A stretch of 62,694 bases of DNA. It comes from 13-2-20CM-66-19 sp036273735 (GTDB taxonomy: Bacteria; Pseudomonadota; Gammaproteobacteria; Steroidobacterales; Steroidobacteraceae). The translations under genes were made by a program, and so were the position numbers. Positions 34,391 to 42,299 of the stretch are shown one piece after another (the first letter of the stretch is position 1; every line of letters begins with the position of its first letter). The notes beneath the pieces are model-generated. The model was not told the DNA's origin and made no database searches. It saw only the letters and a program-made list of their open reading frames with translations. The stretch lies in assembly GCA_036273735.1 (NCBI GenBank), contig DASUHA010000033.1, positions 1-62,694 of the forward strand, read 5' to 3'.

Positions 34391-35257
34391 TCAACCGCCC
34401 GCCGTCGCTCGAGGAGCGACACACAGCTCGAGCAGCTCAAATGCCGTGCGCAGCCCCGCGCTCAGCGAAGAGCGCGTCGAGACATTGGAGAGATCGATCC
34501 CCAGGTGCACGAGTGTCTGTGCGATCGATGGCCGTACGCCTGTGAGCACCACCTCCGAACCGAGCAGCCGTACTGCAGCGATGGTCTCGATGAGGTGTTG
34601 AGCGGTCTGAGTATCGATGGCCGGTACGCCGGTGATGTCGAGCAGCGCCACGGGCGAGGCCGTCTCCATCACCTTGTTGAGCAGCACGTCCATCAGCTGT
34701 TGAGTGCGCTGGCTGTTGAGCGTGCCGATGAGCGGTACGAGCAGGATTCCGGACCATACCTGCACCACCGGGACCGCGGCCATCTCGAGAATCTCCTGCG
34801 CCTGCCTGCGGATCTTCTCCTCGGACTCCCGGCGAGCCGTCAAGTCGCGGGTTACCTTACCGAAGCCCCGCAGCCTGCCTTCCGAGTCGCGCAGGGCCGT
34901 GATGATGACGTTGGCCCAGAACCGAGAGCCGTCCTTGCGGACCCGCCAACCCTCGTCCTCGAAGCGCCCCTCCTGCGAGGCCACTTTGAGCTCCATCTCG
35001 GTCTTGCCGTTCTGCAGGTCTTCCGGCGGATAGAAGCGCGAGAAGTGTTGGCCGACGATCTCATCGGCCTTCCAGCCCTTCAGGCGCTCGGCGGCCGCAT
35101 TCCAGGAGAGTACGTGGCCACGCGGGTCCAGGGTGATGATCGCGTAGTCCTTGATGTTCTCGATGAGCAGGCGCACGAGCTCCTGCGTCTCCGGCGAGGT
35201 CTGGCTGGCCGCGGCCCCAGGGAGGCCGCCGGACCGAGGCTCGAACTGCGTTCCCAT
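34391..35257 (-). CDS. rsbR: RsbR-like stressosome protein with PAS sensor and STAS domain
   Basis: 288 aa. Residues 25-145 are a PAS domain (IKDYAIITLDPRGHVLSWNA ... EGWRVRKDGSRFWANVIIT) in place of the globin-like sensor of Bacillus RsbRA. Residues 160-285 are a STAS domain with both phospho-threonine contexts: ITGVPAIDTQTAQ (T216) and GVRPSIAQTLVHLG (T248). The start at 35257 has GGGAG eight bases upstream; an ATG at 35272 lacks one. It is first in the operon rsbR-rsbS-rsbT-phosphatase-kinase. The PAS ligand is unknown. Confidence 0.92.
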   Translation of the reverse strand: MGTQFEPRSGGLPGAAASQTSPETQELVRLLIENIKDYAIITLDPRGHVLSWNAAAERLKGWKADEIVGQHFSRFYPPEDLQNGKTEMELKVASQEGRFEDEGWRVRKDGSRFWANVIITALRDSEGRLRGFGKVTRDLTARRESEEKIRRQAQEILEMAAVPVVQVWSGILLVPLIGTLNSQRTQQLMDVLLNKVMETASPVALLDITGVPAIDTQTAQHLIETIAAVRLLGSEVVLTGVRPSIAQTLVHLGIDLSNVSTRSSLSAGLRTAFELLELCVAPRATAGG

Positions 35258-35408
35258 CAGAGTCACTCCCATACGGCTCGGATGGAACCGAAACTTACCG
35301 CATTATTGCCGGCGATGTTGGACTTGGTTCAAACCTCGCCCGGCGCCAGCAAGAAATCCGCTCTCGCCGGGGGCGGTGGGTGCCGGGCTGAGGCGGGCAC
35401 CGGCGGGG

Positions 35409-35909
35409 CTAGACCTCGCGTAGGGCGCGGGGCGGCAAGAGGGCTGTCAGGGTGCCCTGGCCGGCGCGCGGCGGCCCGTCGAAGCTCAGGCAGAGGACGG
35501 CGCCTTTCTTCAGCTCGAAACCCTCCGGCCGCGGATCGCCGCGCAGGCATAGCGCCAGCAGCTTGCCCAGCCCGGGCTGATGGCCGACTACCGCCACGCA
35601 TTCGGCGCCGGCACCCTCGCGCCTCAGAGCCGCCAGCATTTCCTGCGGAGATTTCCCCGGCGCGAATGCATCACACTGCACCGCCTCCGGCCATCGTGCT
35701 GCTCGCGTGAGGATCACTGCTGTGTCCCGTGCGCGCACTAACGGGCTCGTCAGTACCAGAGCCGGGCGCCGAGCGATGCGCTTCAGGCCCGCAGCGGCCC
35801 GCCGCGCCTTTTTGATTCCCTCCGCGGTCAATGGGCGTTCGTTGTCATCGGGCCAGCGCTTCGCGTCGCGCTCGAAGGCGATGGCGTGGCGCACGACGAG
35901 AAGCTGCAT
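35409..35909 (-). CDS. sixA: SixA-type phosphohistidine phosphatase
   Basis: 166 aa, histidine-phosphatase superfamily. The catalytic RHA is in LLVVRHAIAFERDA and the second histidine in VVGHQPGLGKLL. SixA removes phosphate from phosphohistidine, first described on ArcB and later on the nitrogen PTS. ATG 35909 has GGGAG at the right distance and lies two bases after the CYTH-CHAD stop, so the two genes are coupled. Confidence 0.88.
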   Translation of the reverse strand: MQLLVVRHAIAFERDAKRWPDDNERPLTAEGIKKARRAAAGLKRIARRPALVLTSPLVRARDTAVILTRAARWPEAVQCDAFAPGKSPQEMLAALRREGAGAECVAVVGHQPGLGKLLALCLRGDPRPEGFELKKGAVLCLSFDGPPRAGQGTLTALLPPRALREV

Positions 35910-35911
35910 GA

Positions 35912-37720
35912 TCAACTCCCGTCTGCATTTGCCGAGGCGGATCCGCCGCGGGCGCTCGCGAGTGGCCCCTCGCGCCTGATGTCGTTGGCGTAGCCGCGGC
36001 TCTGCGAGGTGCCATCGCGAAGCTCCTTCATCCGCGAGCGCAGAGTCTTCCAGCGCCTGCCGCGCACCCTGCGCCAGGACTTCCCGACTTTGTCGCCCAT
36101 CCGGACGGCATTCCGCGAGTGAGGTTCCGCCAGCCTGCCGATGAGAAAGAGCGTCCGGGGCCCGAAGCCCGCCGGGGGGTGCTTTGCGAGTTGGGTGAGA
36201 TATCGCGTGACGGCGTCGCCATCGTGTTGGATGCCGAGCCTGCTTTGCAGTTTGCGCAGCGCATCGAGCATTTCATGTGCGGGTTTCGCGTAGCTCGGAG
36301 CGACGACTTCGAGCGCGTAGCGCAGCTTCTTCGTGTGTATCCGGACCTTGTGGTATTCGCCGATCGGTGAGTCAGGCCTCACCTGGCGCGCGCGTTTGCG
36401 CAATTTCCGGTAGCGCCTGCGGATCAGATCGGGCACGACGGCTAACGCTGAGGCAGTGCGTGGTGATGCGACCTGTTGGGCGGCGGCTCGTGCAAGCTGG
36501 CCGGGCAGTGCGTCCAGCCACTGGCGCGCCGGCTTTGCATCCATGACTCGCAGCATGGTGGAGTGAGCTTCGCGCCTTTCGCGCTCGAGCTGGCGCAGTA
36601 ATGGGTCGAGCGCGCGGCGGTCTCCCTCGGTGAGGCTGCTGCGGAATGCGCTTGCCACTGCGACGCGAATGTCCACGTCCCGCACAGCACCTGACGCCTC
36701 GAGCAGACTCCTGAGCCTTGGGCGGCTCTTGCGCAGGTCGGGCGGGAGGTAATCGCCAAAGAGACTGAGGACGGTATCCATCCGGCGGCCGGTCACGCGT
36801 AGCGCATGCAGCGCCTCCGGACTCTCTCCGAGCCTCGCGCTGGGCTCATGGGCGTACCACTCATCGAGAAGGCGCCGGAGCGCTGCGATGGCAATTTCAC
36901 CGGCGCCGGTCGAGGCGCCCATCGCGTCTGGCGCGGGTGCTATTTTCTCGTCAGGCTCCCGCCTCTGGGGCGGCTCGAGCGCCACCGAGCGCAGGCCAAC
37001 GGCAAATTTGTTTTCCGTTGCGGGACGTAGTCCGCATTCGGTGCGCAGTCGACTCGCGAGCCGCTCCAGCGCGCGGTGGTCAGGACCGGTCGACTCGAGC
37101 TCCACGCGCTTGAGGCGTGTCGAGCCGCGGTGACTATCGCTGCGCGAAAATTGCGTCTCATCGAGGGCGATCTCGCCCAGTTCCTGCGAGCGATCACTGC
37201 TCCGCACTGCGAAGCGCTGGCGCGAGGTATGGACCTCAAAAAGCGTACGCAGCGGCTTTGCCCCCGTGACGTCGCGGACGCGACTGCCGACGGGGCCTTC
37301 CGCCCGAGCCAAGGCTCTGATGCCGCGCTCGGGCAGTGACTCCGTGAGCTCCCGCCGGTCGGCAAGGTCGTCGCGGGCGGATCGCAGACCTTTCAAGGTA
37401 GTCTCCACCTTGCCCCCCCGCTCTCCGCGCAGGCGTAGTGCGAATCCCGCGCGGAAAACGCGCCAGTCGGGGGTGTCGAGGTATGTATCGCGAAGGTGCT
37501 GCGTCGGCAACTGCTCGATCCTCAACCCGTCCAGGGACGGGTGTCGCTCAAGCCAGCGGCGCACCGGACGTAGGTCCGTGGTGGCAAGCTGCCATTCGAT
37601 CTCTCGCTCTTTGCCACGCTCCTCCCCGGCCTCGGCATCGAGGTCCGGCGCCGAGTCCGGCGCAGGGCCCAAGGCGGGTAGGGTAGGGGCGGGGGTGGGA
37701 TTGGGCTTGGGCGGTGCCAT
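35912..37720 (-). CDS. CYTH-CHAD domain protein (polyphosphate / triphosphate related)
   Basis: 602 aa. After a Pro-rich start, an N-terminal CYTH domain opens with EREIEWQLA (ExExK degenerate: EIEWQ) and includes LRDTYLDTPDWRVFRAGFALRLR, VETTLKG and IALDETQF. A CHAD domain follows from about residue 280 with paired histidines (ALHALRVTGRRMDTVLSLF; EYHKVRIHTKKLRYALEVV). CYTH members hydrolyse triphosphates; CHAD binds polyphosphate. The start MAPPKPN was preferred over an upstream ATG at 37774, which overlaps the tRNA promoter. It is the upstream partner of sixA. Confidence 0.88.
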   Translation of the reverse strand: MAPPKPNPTPAPTLPALGPAPDSAPDLDAEAGEERGKEREIEWQLATTDLRPVRRWLERHPSLDGLRIEQLPTQHLRDTYLDTPDWRVFRAGFALRLRGERGGKVETTLKGLRSARDDLADRRELTESLPERGIRALARAEGPVGSRVRDVTGAKPLRTLFEVHTSRQRFAVRSSDRSQELGEIALDETQFSRSDSHRGSTRLKRVELESTGPDHRALERLASRLRTECGLRPATENKFAVGLRSVALEPPQRREPDEKIAPAPDAMGASTGAGEIAIAALRRLLDEWYAHEPSARLGESPEALHALRVTGRRMDTVLSLFGDYLPPDLRKSRPRLRSLLEASGAVRDVDIRVAVASAFRSSLTEGDRRALDPLLRQLERERREAHSTMLRVMDAKPARQWLDALPGQLARAAAQQVASPRTASALAVVPDLIRRRYRKLRKRARQVRPDSPIGEYHKVRIHTKKLRYALEVVAPSYAKPAHEMLDALRKLQSRLGIQHDGDAVTRYLTQLAKHPPAGFGPRTLFLIGRLAEPHSRNAVRMGDKVGKSWRRVRGRRWKTLRSRMKELRDGTSQSRGYANDIRREGPLASARGGSASANADGS

Positions 37721-37744
37721 GGAATGCTCGAGAATAAACCCAAA

Positions 37745-37774
37745 TTGACGCTTGCTCGCCCGGTTCCGTATCAT
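37745..37774 (+). promoter_or_regulatory. Promoter of the tRNA-Arg-His-Lys cluster
   Basis: TTGACG (37745-37750), an 18-bp spacer and TATCAT (37769-37774), followed by GCGCGCCCC, the GC-rich discriminator common at stable-RNA promoters. The first tRNA begins about 120 nt downstream. Confidence 0.55.
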
Positions 37775-37894
37775 GCGCGCCCCCGTGCGGCGGGTCTGGC
37801 AGGGCTCGGTTGCCGGTAACGTGGCACGCGTCCGACCGGCGCGGCATGATGCAGGCAGCGAGAGGACACCGAGCGAGTGGGCGATGCAGTCCGC

Positions 37895-37971
37895 GTGCCC
37901 GTAGCTCAGTTGGATAGAGCACCGGCCTTCTAAGCCGGTGGTCGCAGGTTCGAGTCCTGCCGGGCACGCCA
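37895..37971 (+). tRNA. tRNA-Arg (anticodon TCT)
   Basis: 77 nt including an encoded CCA. Acceptor GTGCCCG/CGGGCAC; anticodon stem CCGGC/GCCGG with loop CTTCTAA giving TCT; T-loop GGTTCGAGTCC. First of three tRNAs in a row. Confidence 0.96.
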
Positions 37972-38086
37972 GCCGCCGAACGGAAACGGCAGGCCGATGT
38001 GCCCGGCTCGCCGAGAGCCTGCCGGCCGGTTCGGGGGCTTGCCTGGGCCCGCAAGGGCACGGGGAAGGGGAATGGATGGCGACAAC

Positions 38087-38163
38087 GGTGGACGTAGCTC
38101 AGCTGGTAGAGTCCCGGGTTGTGATCCCGGTTGTCGCGGGTTCGAGTCCCGTCGTCCACCCCA
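38087..38163 (+). tRNA. tRNA-His (anticodon GTG)
   Basis: 77 nt including the extra G-1 (38087), which pairs with C73, and an encoded CCA. Acceptor GTGGACG/CGTCCAC; anticodon stem CCGGG/CCCGG with loop TTGTGAT giving GTG. Confidence 0.95.
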
Positions 38164-38176
38164 CCATTTTATAAAT

Positions 38177-38252
38177 GGGCCGTTAGCTCAGCTGGTAGAG
38201 CAGGAGACTCTTAATCTCTTGGTCGTAGGTTCGATCCCTACACGGCCCACCA
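38177..38252 (+). tRNA. tRNA-Lys (anticodon CTT)
   Basis: 76 nt including an encoded CCA. Acceptor GGGCCGT/ACGGCCC; anticodon loop CTCTTAA giving CTT; T-arm GTAGG TTCGATC CCTAC. A decayed integrase begins about 35 nt downstream, so its 3' end may be an old integration site. Confidence 0.95.
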
Positions 38253-38287
38253 GATTGATCGAAATATCAGCAGCTTGCCAGCGCGTA

Positions 38288-38560
38288 ATGGCTGTCCAGA
38301 CCAAGGAATACCGGCGCAGCGGCGCTACCGTCAACCGCTACATCGCCGCCCGATCGCACCTGTTCTCGTTCGCGGTCAAGGAGCGCCGGTGATCGACCGC
38401 AACCCGGTTGGCGACATTCGCCGCAAGAAGGAATCAAGGGACCGGACGCGATTTCTTTCGGACGAGGAGCACGATGAGCTACTAGTTGCCTGCGCCAGGT
38501 CCGACTGGCCGCCGCATCACCCCCTGGTTCTGCTCGTGCCGCTCCGGACCTTTGCCGATT
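38288..38560 (+). pseudogene. Tyrosine-recombinase (phage-type integrase) fragment, frameshifted
   Basis: Two frames together read like the central part of a tyrosine integrase. The first gives SGATVNRYIAARSHLFSFAVKE and stops at 38392. A -1 shift continues IDRNPVGDIRRKKESRDRTRFLSDEEHDELLVAC and HPLVLLVPL to about 38560. The catalytic Arg/His/Tyr part is missing. Its position right after tRNA-Lys fits a decayed integrative element. Confidence 0.75.
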
Positions 38561-38565
38561 GGAAT

Positions 38566-38795
38566 GAGCCGCTTCCCGGCAGCATGGAGATGGATCTGGT
38601 GGCTCATTGTGGCGAGGTGACCGTGGCAGCTACGTTCACAGCTTGGTACTGACCGATATCGCCAGCGGGTGGACGGAAGCGGCGCCTCTTGTGGTCAGGG
38701 AAAGCGGTCTGGTGGTAGAGACACTCGAGCGCATCCGCACCGGCTTGCCCTTTGCCCTCCGAGCACTTGATGTGGACAACGGCAGCGAATTTTAG
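38566..38795 (+). pseudogene. DDE transposase/integrase catalytic-core fragment, frameshifted
   Basis: Starts in the frame of the preceding fragment with GSMEMDLVAHCG, shifts frame near 38610, and continues SYVHSLVLTDIASGWTEAAP and ALRALDVDNGSEF, then stops. These are the first two Asp regions of an rve-type DDE core, as in IS481-like transposases (EMDLVAHCG; DVDNGSEF). The third catalytic residue is absent. The 190 bp that follow to 38985 hold nothing I can identify. Confidence 0.75.
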
Positions 38796-38985
38796 GGGGC
38801 CGCTCCCAGCCCCACTTCGACTGACGGCTCTTGGCCGTACCTGGCAATCAGGGCTGTCAATGGGCCCATGCCGACCCTGTGCCGTCGGCTGCTAATGACC
38901 GCTATTGGCGGTATGCAAAGCCTTTGAGTTCGGCCTCTACAAGAATTAGCATCACGCCAATAACAATCTTCAAAGGACCTGCTTT

Positions 38986-39480
38986 GTGCGCTTAGTCATT
39001 CCCATTGCATCCTTTCTACTGCTGTCTGCTTGCGGCGCGCCGGTATATTTGCGGCCAAATGGCCCGAATCAAATCGCTTCCGCATCGGTGCAAGGCTCCA
39101 AAGCGCAGATTCTCGCAGCCGCTGTCAAAGCCCTCGTTCAGAACGGATACCAGATCACAACAGTCGATAATGCTTCGGGCCTCATATCGACAGCACCGCA
39201 ACCGATACACGTTACGCATGAGCAAGCGGATTGCGGAAGGGTGAAGGGGCTGCTTGCGTCAGCTGACCCACTGACATACCCGCAGCCAAGGACTCGTGTT
39301 GCCTTGAACATGATTGTTGTGGACAACCACATCGAAGTGCGATCCAAGATAGATGAGCGTCTCGCTGATGAGTATGCGCATACACAGAGAGACCTAACGT
39401 GCGTCTCCCGGGGAGTTCTTGAGCAAGAAATGCTGAACGAAATCAAAGCCAGACTTTACAGATCGCCCGCACTGTATTGA
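38986..39480 (+). CDS. Putative lipoprotein, unknown function
   Basis: 164 aa, GTG start with AAAGGA upstream at a good distance. The N-terminus MRLVIPIASFLLLSAC is a lipoprotein signal with the lipobox cysteine at residue 16. The mature part has a repeated alternating pattern (AQILAAAVKALVQNGYQITTVDNASGLI) like small periplasmic or outer-membrane lipoprotein domains. I do not recognise the family. It lies inside the decayed island and its codon use is less GC-biased than its neighbours. The following 285 bp to 39765 hold no convincing gene. Confidence 0.65.
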   Translation: MRLVIPIASFLLLSACGAPVYLRPNGPNQIASASVQGSKAQILAAAVKALVQNGYQITTVDNASGLISTAPQPIHVTHEQADCGRVKGLLASADPLTYPQPRTRVALNMIVVDNHIEVRSKIDERLADEYAHTQRDLTCVSRGVLEQEMLNEIKARLYRSPALY

Positions 39481-39765
39481 CGCCCGCTGAAAGCGAACTC
39501 CAAGTGTCTGCCGCCGTGGACACTGAGGATCAATATGCTTCTGCGCACCACCGGCAGCTCCTATCGTCCCAAGCAGTATCATGCCCGCAACTTCATCGCG
39601 CGTCGGGCTATCCGCTGCACCGTAAAACAGCGCAAATAGCCCACGACCGGTTTCGGGAAGTCCAGCACCTTGCCGGTGTGGCCGATCGGATAGAACGGCG
39701 AGGAATCACAGTCAATCAGTCAGACAAGAGAAGAACTAATCAGTTTATCCGACCACGTTGACGTC

Positions 39766-40470
39766 ATGCTGCTTCCGAAAACCTTTGCCCATTTCAATGG
39801 CTGCCTTTACGTTCCCGATCAAGGGCGCTACTTACTGAAACTACTTGAGACTGGCGGGGCACGTCAGTTCCTAGACGAGCTGGAGCGGCTGTCAAAGTTA
39901 GGGTCGCCATGGGCATCGGCAATTCTTGGATATATGGCTTTGATGCCCGGACCCGATGGAACGCGTGATGTTGCTCGCGCACTGGAGCTGTGCAGGCCCC
40001 ACGCTCATGCTGGAGATTCGTACGCACAGTTCGTCTTCGCGTGGGCTTGATTCTCAGTAGTCAACTAAAGCTCGGATTCGAGTCGATGCAGAAGGCGGCT
40101 GGATCCGGATTTGCTCCGGCATCCGTCGATCTTGCTACCCTTATCTGGAATCTTCCTGCCAAAGTGGCAAGCGATACCGCCGCCGCTCTCCAAGCGTTGA
40201 AGGTCGCAGGCCGAGCAGGGCATAAGGCGTCTGCGGTATGGAGGTATGCCTTCTATAAATCTGGTCGCGTTGGCCTATGGCGGCGACCGATTGTCTATCT
40301 CTTCGCGCCCTTCGCCCGGTTGCGCCTGATTTTCGCCGGATTCAAAGATCCATTTCCGTGCCGAGTGGTTCATCTTTCAGCAGCACGTCACCTCGCCGCT
40401 ACTTCGCGAGGTACCGCGGCCGCCATTCTTCCAAGCGTTCGTGGACAGTTTCCGGGAGAGTTTCCCTTAG
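39766..40470 (+). pseudogene. Sel1/TPR-like protein gene broken by two frameshifts
   Basis: Frame 1 (39766-40050) reads MLLPKTFAHFNGCLYVPDQ ... GSPWASAILGYMALMPGPDG ... LCRPHAHAGDSYAQFVFAWA then stops. A -1 shift at 40047 continues LILSSQLKLGFESMQKAAGSG ... DLATLIWNL ... FYKSGRVGLWRRPIVYLFAP. A second shift near 40345 gives AEWFIFQQHVTSPLLREVPR and a stop at 40470. The helix-pair repeats resemble Sel1-like repeats. It is probably a pseudogene in the decayed island; sequencing error is less likely because there are two shifts. Confidence 0.6.
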
Positions 40471-40499
40471 CCCATCGCATCGCTGGCTCCTGAGCCGCT

Positions 40500-41090
40500 T
40501 CAAGCGGCAGGGCTGATGATGTCGCTGGGCGAGGTAATGAGGACGCAGGTGCAGCCCGTTTCGCTCCATACGAGTGTGTCGGCCGTGCCAGGCTCTGCTC
40601 GATTATAGTCCCCGGGGTAGAGCTTGCGATCCTCTATCCAGAGCTCACCGCTCAGGAGAAACAGCTCTTCCACTCCTGCGTGGCGGTGAGGCGGATACGC
40701 GGTACCCGGAGAGAGGCGCACCAACATACTCACCCGGTCGTGCTCCGTGTCGGTCGCAAGCAGCTTGCAGGAAATGCCGGGCGCCACATCCTCCCATTCG
40801 GCTTCCTTCCAGGCGAGGACCTCGGGCAGCACGGAGTCCTCACGGGCCTCTTCACCGAGGCGCTCCTGGACGCGGCTCCACATCGAGTGCGACGGTCGGA
40901 GAATATCCACGGGCCAGGACGCGAAGGAATCGACCACAGGGTGCAGTGACTCGAGTTCTTGCCGACATTCGGGGCAACTCGCGAGGTGCTCTTCCAGGAG
41001 TCGTATCTCGCTGGAGGGCAATGCGCCCAGGACGTACAGGGGGATCAGCTCGGCCCGCTCGCAACGGGGTTGTTCCGCATTTGCGCTCAC
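40500..41090 (-). CDS. ChrR-like anti-sigma factor (zinc-finger plus cupin)
   Basis: 196 aa. The N-terminal zinc anti-sigma domain has the HxxxCxxC motif (EEHLASCPEC). The C-terminal cupin (about residues 95-190) has metal-ligand spacing YPPHRHAGVEELFLLSGEL. This is the layout of ChrR, which holds RpoE until singlet oxygen releases it. It overlaps the upstream ECF sigma gene by four bases. The nature of the signal here is inferred. Confidence 0.9.
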   Translation of the reverse strand: MSANAEQPRCERAELIPLYVLGALPSSEIRLLEEHLASCPECRQELESLHPVVDSFASWPVDILRPSHSMWSRVQERLGEEAREDSVLPEVLAWKEAEWEDVAPGISCKLLATDTEHDRVSMLVRLSPGTAYPPHRHAGVEELFLLSGELWIEDRKLYPGDYNRAEPGTADTLVWSETGCTCVLITSPSDIISPAA

Positions 41091-41752
41091 GGTGGTCGTT
41101 CCCTCTGCACGGACAAGGCCTGGCGGAGCTTCTCCAGACCCGAGCGAATTCGCGTCTTGACCGTGCCGAGCGGCAGATCAAGCCGCGCAGCGACTTCCGC
41201 GTAGCTCAGCTCCAGAAAGAAAGCGGCCTCGATCGCCTCGCGCTCGGCCGACGTTAGCACGCTCAGGGATTTCCTCAGGACCTGGCCCTGCTGGAGGGCT
41301 TCGATCGCCTCGCCGGTGTTGTCCATACCGCCTCCCACAGATCCGTCGTCTGCGGGAAAAGGCGCGGTGCGCTTCTTTCGTTGCTCGTACCGTAAGCGGT
41401 CGATCGCCCGGCTGCGTGCCTGGTTCATGATCCAACCCAAGACGGGGCCGCCAGCGGGGTCATACCCGGCTGCTCGCTGCCAAACCGCATGGAAGGTGTC
41501 CACCGTCACCTCCTCCGCGGACTGGCGGTCGTTGAGAAGCCGCGCGAGAAAGGTGAAGACCAAGCGGTGCGTGCTCTGGTACAAAGCGCGTAGCGCGCGT
41601 TGATCTCCGGCAGCCATCGCTCGCACGAGCGCCACCCACGCGCCTTCCGATACACGCGCCCGTGTACGGTCCGCATAAAGCAAGTCACCAAGGGTATCCG
41701 GCGGGCAATCAACCTTCGGCCCCTTGGTCTCCGGTGCTGCGTTTACGCTCAC
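41087..41752 (-). CDS. ECF sigma factor (partner of the ChrR-like anti-sigma)
   Basis: 221 aa from a GTG at 41752. Region 2 is ALRALYQSTHRLVFTFLARLLND with SAEEVTVDTFHAVWQRA; region 4 is LTSAEREAIEAAFFLELSYAEVAARLDLPLGTVKTRIRSGL. This pattern fits the RpoE/ChrR-type ECF group. The chosen start overlaps the end of the upstream small gene by 44 nt; an ATG at 41773 is possible, and neither has a clear Shine-Dalgarno. The stop overlaps the anti-sigma start (ATGA). Confidence 0.9.
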   Translation of the reverse strand: MSVNAAPETKGPKVDCPPDTLGDLLYADRTRARVSEGAWVALVRAMAAGDQRALRALYQSTHRLVFTFLARLLNDRQSAEEVTVDTFHAVWQRAAGYDPAGGPVLGWIMNQARSRAIDRLRYEQRKKRTAPFPADDGSVGGGMDNTGEAIEALQQGQVLRKSLSVLTSAEREAIEAAFFLELSYAEVAARLDLPLGTVKTRIRSGLEKLRQALSVQRERPP

Positions 41753-42059
41753 GACCAGAAATAATGCCCCCATCGTCCGCGGGTGGCAAGGAGTGGCCAT
41801 TCAAGTCGCGGGTCCGGCGCTCGGTCTCCCATGCCCCGAAGCACTTGGCATGGACGTGGTAGCTGGTCGCGGCCGCGACCTGGTCCGAAGCGAACTGAAG
41901 CTCAAGTTCGACATCATCCTTATCCACCGCCTCGCCACACACGGCGCATGGTTCGCCACTGCCGGGCCCGCCCCACACACGTTCGGGGCGATGGTTTGGC
42001 AAGCTGCCCGTCGTCATCGCCTCTCGAGCCCGGACGCGCGGTACACTCTCTTCACCCAT
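41709..42059 (-). CDS. Small conserved-looking protein with CxxC, unknown function
   Basis: 116 aa. ATG 42059 has a strong GGGAGGAG site upstream. The centre reads GEPCAVCGEAVDKDDVELEL and SYHVHAKCFGAWETERRTRD: a CxxC with a later H-x3-C that could bind one zinc. No membrane segment. It sits in front of, and overlaps, the ECF sigma gene, so it is probably cotranscribed and may belong to the same stress response. The function is not known to me. Confidence 0.6.
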   Translation of the reverse strand: MGEESVPRVRAREAMTTGSLPNHRPERVWGGPGSGEPCAVCGEAVDKDDVELELQFASDQVAAATSYHVHAKCFGAWETERRTRDLNGHSLPPADDGGIISGRERKRSTGDQGAEG

Positions 42060-42147
42060 CTTTTTTACTCCTCCCGCCGGCCGCAGCCGCGTTCCTCCAT
42101 AGAACGACAAATACGGCTTGGCGGATTTCCCGTGCGCCGCTCCAGCG

Positions 42148-42299
42148 GCGCCGAGGAATATGCGAATGCGAAGGGCGCCGGGTTCGAGCTACTCGTGCCG
42201 AAACCCGTTACGCTCGAGTCGCTTCACGCTCTCCTGTTGAGCCGGCTGCCTCAGTTGGAGGTGTTGGAGGTCGAGGAAAATATGCGCTCGAGCTCATAA
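42148..42299 (+). pseudogene. Possible remnant of a response-regulator receiver C-terminus
   Basis: In one frame GAEEYANAKGAGFELLVPKP followed by VTLESLHALLLSRLPQ resembles the last strand, conserved Lys-Pro and final helix of a receiver domain. No start, acidic pocket or phospho-acceptor precedes it. It overlaps the tail of the ligase gene on the other strand. A chance reading remains possible. Confidence 0.3.

Noticed and set aside
39477..39761. 94-codon open frame after the lipoprotein gene, and a 34-codon frame at 39535
   Set aside because: Atypical composition, no Shine-Dalgarno and no motif; it lies in the decayed island.
41724..42130. Plus-strand frame running into the receiver-like remnant
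   Set aside because: Antisense to the small zinc-finger-like gene and the sigma gene start. Only the last 50 codons resemble a protein family.
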